This document shows positions 46,281-51,660 of a stretch of DNA of 51,660 nucleotides, one piece after another. The position numbers and the translations under genes were made by a program. Numbering within the stretch: position 1 is the first letter of the stretch; every line of letters starts with the position of its first letter. Source of the DNA: Mesorhizobium sp. (GTDB lineage Bacteria > Pseudomonadota > Alphaproteobacteria > Rhizobiales > Rhizobiaceae); contig NZ_JAFKIC010000127.1 in assembly GCF_017306585.1 (NCBI RefSeq), positions 1 through 51,660 on the forward strand, read 5' to 3'. The notes beneath the pieces are model-generated. The model was not told the origin of the DNA, ran no database searches, and saw only the letters and a list, made by a program, of their open reading frames with translations.

Positions 46281-46406
46281 TCACTCACTGATGTGAAAGG
46301 CAGGCAAAGGCGCGCTGGCTTTCGTTGGTGACTGTTTGGCGTCGCATGACGTCAGGAACGCGGCCGCGATCAGGAACAGACTGACGATACCGCTCAACTC
46401 GGACAT
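46281..46406 (-). CDS. 41-residue lipoprotein
   Basis: On the minus strand ATG (46404-46406) follows an AGGAGGAG ribosome site and encodes a short protein with a hydrophobic N-terminus and a lipobox LTSC ending at Cys21 (IVSLFLIAAAFLTSC), then a 20-residue Ser/Pro/Ala tail. It resembles small, poorly studied outer-membrane lipoproteins of Rhizobiales. The TGA is complementary to 46281-46283. Confidence 0.7.
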   Translation of the reverse strand: MSELSGIVSLFLIAAAFLTSCDAKQSPTKASAPLPAFHISE

Positions 46407-46587
46407 GGCGAAACTCCTCCTGTTTCGCCCCTCGCGCCTGCAGCCATAACCCGAAATGGCTGGCTGGCAGCATGACTAATGATGACAGAGATTTGCGCTT
46501 CGTGACTCGGCGTGATGCCAATAATTGGCGCCGGCCCGATTGCCTTTTGCGTCGCTTTGGCTAAGACGGGCGCGACCTTCCTTCTGA

Positions 46588-47880
<1,293 letters not shown>

Positions 47881-47907
47881 GTCTCAGCTACATTATTGGT
47901 CGAGGGG

Positions 47908-47932
47908 AAGGGCGGGGCATCCCGCCCTTTTT
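47908..47932 (+). terminator. Intrinsic terminator of eno
   Basis: AAGGGCGGG (47908-47916), loop GCAT, CCCGCCCTT (47921-47929), then TTTC. Confidence 0.88.
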
Positions 47933-48034
47933 CATTTGCGGAAAGCCAAGCCGATCCCGCGTAACCGTCCGTTAAGCACAATCGGGCGAAAAAGGCTGAC
48001 GGTCGTTCGAGTTCGCGGCCATGGGGAATCAGTC

Positions 48035-48358
48035 ATGTGGACGCGTCATCACAAGCAGAGAAACACGGGCCGGCTGATCATTCCCTCGCTCTGCGTGGTG
48101 TTCCTGGCCTATTTCGGCTTTCATGCCTATCACGGCGAATTCGGCATCAATTCGAAATACAAGTTGGAGGCCGAGAAGGTCGCGCTGCAGGGGCAGCTCG
48201 ATGCCATCAAGGCGCGCAGGATGGATTTGGAGCGGCGCGTCAAGCTGATGCATGACGGTACGCTTGAGAAGGATATGCTCGACGAGCAGGCGCGCAGGGC
48301 GCTCAATCTGTCCCAGGCTGACGAGATCACCATCATGCTGCCGGCCTCGGCGAATTAA
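48035..48358 (+). CDS. ftsB: Septum formation initiator FtsB/DivIC
   Basis: A 107-residue bitopic membrane protein of the divisome, linking FtsL and FtsQ. Start ATG 48035; the frame is open upstream to 47936 but no better signal exists. A single transmembrane helix (about residues 14-33, LIIPSLCVVFLAYFGFHAY) is followed by a coiled coil (LEAEKVALQGQLDAIKARR) and the LDEQARRALNL block. It lies between eno and pdhA, the usual place in Rhizobiales. Confidence 0.93.
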   Translation: MWTRHHKQRNTGRLIIPSLCVVFLAYFGFHAYHGEFGINSKYKLEAEKVALQGQLDAIKARRMDLERRVKLMHDGTLEKDMLDEQARRALNLSQADEITIMLPASAN

Positions 48359-48475
48359 TCTTATTTCGGTTAATCGCCAATATTTTCAATGATTTTAATC
48401 GCTTAGGCGCATGCCAGCTATGCATTTTCGACATGGCGGAGTGCGTTTTTACGTGTTAGCCTCCCATAAATCGCA

Positions 48476-48513
48476 GGGGAGGGTGACCTCCCCGGAGTGG
48501 ATTGTTCCGCTCC
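48476..48513 (+). promoter_or_regulatory. Two adjoining hairpins in the pdhA leader
   Basis: GGGGAGG (48476-48482), loop GTGA, CCTCCCC (48487-48493); immediately followed by GGAGTGGA (48494-48501), loop TTGT, TCCGCTCC (48506-48513, one G-U pair). They end 35 bases before pdhA and lack a T-run, so a structured leader is likely rather than a terminator. Confidence 0.55.
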
Positions 48514-48548
48514 AATGTCCGCAAAGAGACGCCAACAGGGAGTGATGC

Positions 48549-49586
48549 ATGGCCACCGCAGCCAGAAAAGCGCCTGCCAAATCCAAATCCGAAGGCAAAT
48601 CCGGTCTTTCGGCGCCGAAGCCGGCCGACTTCACAAAAGACGAGGAGCTGTCCGCCTACCGGCACATGCTGCTTATCCGACGCTTCGAGGAAAAGGCCGG
48701 CCAGCTCTATGGCATGGGCTTCATCGGCGGCTTCTGCCATCTCTATATCGGCCAGGAAGCGGTCGTCACCGGCATGAAGATGGCGCTGATCGAAGGCGAT
48801 CAGATGATCACCGCCTACCGCGATCACGGTCATATGCTGGCGATGGACCTGTCGCCGCGCGGCGTCATGGCGGAACTCACCGGACGCCGCGGCGGCCTGT
48901 CCAAGGGCAAGGGCGGCTCCATGCACATGTTCTCCAAGGAGAAGCATTTCTATGGCGGCCACGGCATCGTCGGTGCGCAGGTGTCGCTCGGCACCGGCCT
49001 GGCCTTTGCCAACCGCTATCGCGAGAACAAGAACGTCTCGCTGACCTATTTCGGCGACGGCGCCGCCAACCAGGGCCAGGTCTACGAGAGCTTCAACATG
49101 GCCTCGCTGTGGAAGCTGCCGGTGATCTACATCATCGAGAACAACCGCTACGCGATGGGCACTTCTGTGTCGCGCTCGTCGGCCGAGACAGACTTTTCGC
49201 ACCGCGGCGCCTCGTTCAAGATCCCGGGCATACAGGTCGACGGCATGGATGTGCGCGCCGTCAAGGCGGCCGCCGATCTCGCCACCGAATGGTGCCGTTC
49301 CGGTAACGGACCTCTCATCCTCGAAATGCAGACCTACCGCTATCGCGGCCATTCCATGTCCGACCCGGCGAAATACCGCTCGAAGGAGGAAGTGCAGAAG
49401 ATGCGCTCCGAGCATGACCCGATCGAGCAGGTCAAGGCGCGGTTGATCGAGAAGAAGTGGGCTACCGAGGACGAGCTGAAGACCATCGACAAGGAAGTTC
49501 GCGACATCGTCGCCGATGCCGCCGAATTCGCCCAGAACGATGCGGAGCCGGATGCGTCCGAGCTCTGGACCGATATCGTATTGTAA
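48549..49586 (+). CDS. pdhA: Pyruvate dehydrogenase E1 alpha subunit
   Basis: A 345-residue thiamine-diphosphate enzyme subunit that decarboxylates pyruvate. Start ATG 48549 after AGGGAG. The N-terminal ~27 residues are Lys/Ala/Ser-rich. Seen: [26 protein letters not shown], the phosphorylation-loop-like [15 protein letters not shown], and the TPP/Mg motif [21 protein letters not shown]. It opens the pdhA-pdhB-pdhC operon. Confidence 0.98.
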   Translation: MATAARKAPAKSKSEGKSGLSAPKPADFTKDEELSAYRHMLLIRRFEEKAGQLYGMGFIGGFCHLYIGQEAVVTGMKMALIEGDQMITAYRDHGHMLAMDLSPRGVMAELTGRRGGLSKGKGGSMHMFSKEKHFYGGHGIVGAQVSLGTGLAFANRYRENKNVSLTYFGDGAANQGQVYESFNMASLWKLPVIYIIENNRYAMGTSVSRSSAETDFSHRGASFKIPGIQVDGMDVRAVKAAADLATEWCRSGNGPLILEMQTYRYRGHSMSDPAKYRSKEEVQKMRSEHDPIEQVKARLIEKKWATEDELKTIDKEVRDIVADAAEFAQNDAEPDASELWTDIVL

Positions 49587-49600
49587 GGGAGGGCCAGGAC

Positions 49601-51001
49601 ATGCCGATCGAAATTCTCATGCCCGCTCTCTCGCCGACGATGGAAGAGGGCAATCTTTCCAAATGGTTGAAGAACGAAGGCGACAAGGTCGTCGCCGGTG
49701 ACGTCATCGCCGAGATCGAGACCGACAAGGCGACGATGGAGGTGGAAGCCGTCGACGAAGGCACGCTGGGCAAGATCCTGATCGCCGCCGGCACCGAAGG
49801 CGTCAAGGTTAACACGCCGATCGCGGTTCTGCTGCAGGATGGCGAAAGCGCCGCCGATGCCGGCAAGTCCGCCGCTCCCGCCAAGGCTGAACCATCGGCC
49901 GCCAAGGCCGAGGCGCCGGCCGAAGAGAAGGCGGAGCCCGCCAAACCGGCGGCAGCACCGGTAGCGGCCGCGCCAAAAGCGGAAATCGCAGCCGATCCGG
50001 ACATTCCTGCCGGCACGGAGATGGTCTCGACCACTGTGCGCGAGGCATTGCGTGACGCCATGGCCGAGGAGATGCGCCGTGACGGCGATGTCTTCGTCAT
50101 GGGCGAGGAGGTTGCCGAGTACCAGGGCGCCTACAAGATCACGCAAGGGTTGCTGCAGGAATTCGGCCCGCGCCGCGTCGTCGACACGCCGATCACCGAG
50201 CACGGCTTTGCCGGCGTCGGCGTTGGAGCGGCGATGGCCGGACTGAAGCCGATCGTGGAGTTCATGACCTTCAACTTCGCCATGCAGGCGATCGACCAGA
50301 TCATCAACTCGGCCGCGAAGACGCTTTATATGTCGGGCGGCCAGATGGGCGCGCCGATCGTCTTCCGTGGCCCGAACGGCGCGGCAGCCCGCGTCGCGGC
50401 CCAGCACTCGCAGTGCTATGCCGCCTGGTACAGCCATATTCCCGGCCTCAAGGTGGTGATGCCTTACACCGCCGCCGATGCCAAGGGTCTGCTCAAGGCA
50501 GCGATCCGCGACCCGAACCCGGTCATCTTCCTCGAGAACGAAATCCTCTACGGCCAGTCCTTCGACGTGCCGAAGCTCGACGATTTCGTGCTGCCGATCG
50601 GCAAGGCGCGCATTCACAAAGCCGGCAAGGACGTCACCATCGTCTCGTTCGGCATTGGCATGACTTATGCGGTCAAGGCTGAAGCCGAGTTGCGTGGCAT
50701 GGGCATCGATGCCGAGGTTATCGATCTCAGGACCATCCGCCCGCTCGATCTCGACACGGTTATCGCTTCGGTCAAGAAGACCAACCGGCTTGTCGTGGTC
50801 GAGGAGGGCTTTCCGCAGAACTCGGTCGGCGACCATATCGCCAATCAGGTCTCGCAGCGCGCCTTCGACTTCCTCGACGCGCCGGTCATCACCATAGCCG
50901 GCAAGGACGTGCCGATGCCTTATGCGGCCAATCTCGAAAAATTGGCGTTGCCGAATGTCGGCGAGGTCATCGAGGCGGTCAAAGCCGTCGCGTATCGCTG
51001 A
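49601..51001 (+). CDS. pdhB: Pyruvate dehydrogenase E1 beta subunit with N-terminal lipoyl domain
   Basis: A 466-residue subunit starting at ATG 49601, 14 bases after pdhA. Residues 1-80 are a lipoyl domain with the acceptor Lys in [11 protein letters not shown]. An Ala/Pro/Lys-rich linker (about 84-130) leads to the E1 beta core (from about 140) with [35 protein letters not shown] and [13 protein letters not shown]. Lipoyl-bearing E1 beta is characteristic of alphaproteobacteria such as Sinorhizobium and Zymomonas; most other bacteria have none there. Confidence 0.98.
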   Translation: MPIEILMPALSPTMEEGNLSKWLKNEGDKVVAGDVIAEIETDKATMEVEAVDEGTLGKILIAAGTEGVKVNTPIAVLLQDGESAADAGKSAAPAKAEPSAAKAEAPAEEKAEPAKPAAAPVAAAPKAEIAADPDIPAGTEMVSTTVREALRDAMAEEMRRDGDVFVMGEEVAEYQGAYKITQGLLQEFGPRRVVDTPITEHGFAGVGVGAAMAGLKPIVEFMTFNFAMQAIDQIINSAAKTLYMSGGQMGAPIVFRGPNGAAARVAAQHSQCYAAWYSHIPGLKVVMPYTAADAKGLLKAAIRDPNPVIFLENEILYGQSFDVPKLDDFVLPIGKARIHKAGKDVTIVSFGIGMTYAVKAEAELRGMGIDAEVIDLRTIRPLDLDTVIASVKKTNRLVVVEEGFPQNSVGDHIANQVSQRAFDFLDAPVITIAGKDVPMPYAANLEKLALPNVGEVIEAVKAVAYR

Positions 51002-51019
51002 ACGGGTCGGGAGGAACAC

Positions 51020-51660
51020 ATGCCAATCAACATCACCATGCCCGCCCTGTCGCCTACGATGGAGGAAGGCAATCTTTCCAAGTGGCTGGTCAAGGAGGGC
51101 GATCATGTTTCGCCCGGCGACGTGATCGCCGAGATCGAGACCGACAAGGCGACGATGGAAGTCGAGGCCGTCGATGAGGGTACGGTGGCGAAGCTTGTCG
51201 TGCCCGCCGGCACGGAAGGCGTCAAGGTCAATGCGCTGATCGCCGTGCTCGCCGCCGAGGGCGAAGATGCGGGCGCTGCTGCCAAAGGCAGCGGCACCGC
51301 CGCGCCGGCGAAGGCAGAAGCGCCTGCTGCAAAGTCTGAAGCTCCCAAGGCCGATGCACCAAAATCCGAGGCGCCTAAGGCCGAAGCTCCCGCGCCGAAG
51401 GCGGCGGCTCCGGCCGCCAATGGCCATGCCGACGGCGAGCGCGTCTTCGCATCGCCGCTTGCGCGACGCATTGCCAAGGAAGCGGGCGTCGACGTTTCGG
51501 CCGTGACAGGAACCGGCCCGCATGGCCGTGTGGTCAAGGCCGATGTCGATGCCGCGATCGCTGGTGGTGGCGCGAAGGCCGCTCCGGCCGCCAAGGCGCC
51601 AGCTGCCGCGCCGGCGGCCGCCGCTCCCGCTCCTGCCAAGGCGATGTCGGACGACCAGGT
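51020..51660 (+). CDS. pdhC: Dihydrolipoamide acetyltransferase (PDH E2), 3'-truncated by window end
   Basis: Starts at ATG 51020 after GGGAGGAAC, 18 bases after pdhB, and runs off the window after 213 residues. A single lipoyl domain (1-80, DKATMEVEA) is followed by an Ala/Pro/Lys-rich linker, the E1/E3-binding domain (about 143-180, FASPLARRIAKEAGVDVSAVTGTGPHGRVVKADV), and another linker. The catalytic acetyltransferase domain lies beyond the end. E3 (lpd) is expected further downstream. Confidence 0.96.
   Translation, partial: MPINITMPALSPTMEEGNLSKWLVKEGDHVSPGDVIAEIETDKATMEVEAVDEGTVAKLVVPAGTEGVKVNALIAVLAAEGEDAGAAAKGSGTAAPAKAEAPAAKSEAPKADAPKSEAPKAEAPAPKAAAPAANGHADGERVFASPLARRIAKEAGVDVSAVTGTGPHGRVVKADVDAAIAGGGAKAAPAAKAPAAAPAAAAPAPAKAMSDDQ

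Noticed and set aside
49340-51523. Long minus-strand open frame (727 residues) over pdhB and pdhC
   Set aside because: It is the reverse complement of well-recognised genes; open only because of high GC content and codon bias.

Overview
The window is a GC-rich (low to mid 60s %, estimated by eye), gene-dense chromosomal segment of an alphaproteobacterium, most likely a Rhizobiales member close to Mesorhizobium. This is inferred from gene content and order: a type II glutamine synthetase beside a glnB-glnA pair, the order eno - ftsB - pdhA - pdhB - pdhC with a lipoyl domain on PdhB, an ATP12-type F1 assembly chaperone, and many small DUF proteins typical of rhizobia. I saw no rRNA, tRNA, CRISPR array, insertion sequence, integrase or prophage. 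The segment looks like stable core chromosome with a few accessory genes.

Layout. 1-7.1 kb: the 3' end of an Asp/Asn beta-hydroxylase gene; a GAF-Fis regulator with an aldehyde dehydrogenase and a DUF779 protein, separated by a perfect 28-bp palindrome; then crcB, rluC, a DMT permease and the ATP12 chaperone. 7.2-9.5 kb: an MFS symporter with a large periplasmic insertion and a small DUF6074 gene. 9.5-18.8 kb: a nitrogen region with glnII (behind a textbook sigma-54 promoter), a P1 peptidase - TetR - APC permease module, glnB-glnA (behind a second sigma-54-like promoter) and nnr. 18.8-24.1 kb: pccB, a DEAD-box-like helicase with a DEGD motif, an alpha/beta hydrolase and an SDR. 24.3-27.6 kb: a tightly packed cysK - alaX-like - sseA - GNAT operon. 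27.7-30.4 kb: envelope proteins, including a tandem-duplicated beta-barrel.

30.6-36.6 kb: ald with a divergent Lrp-type regulator, 5-FTHF cyclo-ligase, ndh and periplasmic cpdB. 36.6-38 kb: an unrecognised protein with a Cys/Trp-rich tail, whose ribosome binding site lies in a hairpin, facing a small secreted Pro-rich protein. 38-41.9 kb: an operon of FAD oxidoreductase - DUF1365 - cyclopropane synthase, with a 44-residue membrane protein upstream. 42-46.4 kb: Dabb protein, glycosyltransferase, VOC protein, kdsA, dodecin, PRC-barrel protein and a 41-residue lipoprotein. 46.6-51.7 kb: eno, ftsB and the pyruvate dehydrogenase operon, which runs off the window inside pdhC.

Together the genes link nitrogen assimilation (GSI, GSII, PII, alanine dehydrogenase), carbon entry to the TCA cycle (enolase, PDH, propionyl-CoA carboxylase), sulfur and cysteine handling, and envelope building (KDO, cyclopropane lipids, porin-like barrels). 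The least explained part is 36.6-37.6 kb: a Cys-rich protein of unknown family behind a structured leader. No complete new multi-gene system is evident.
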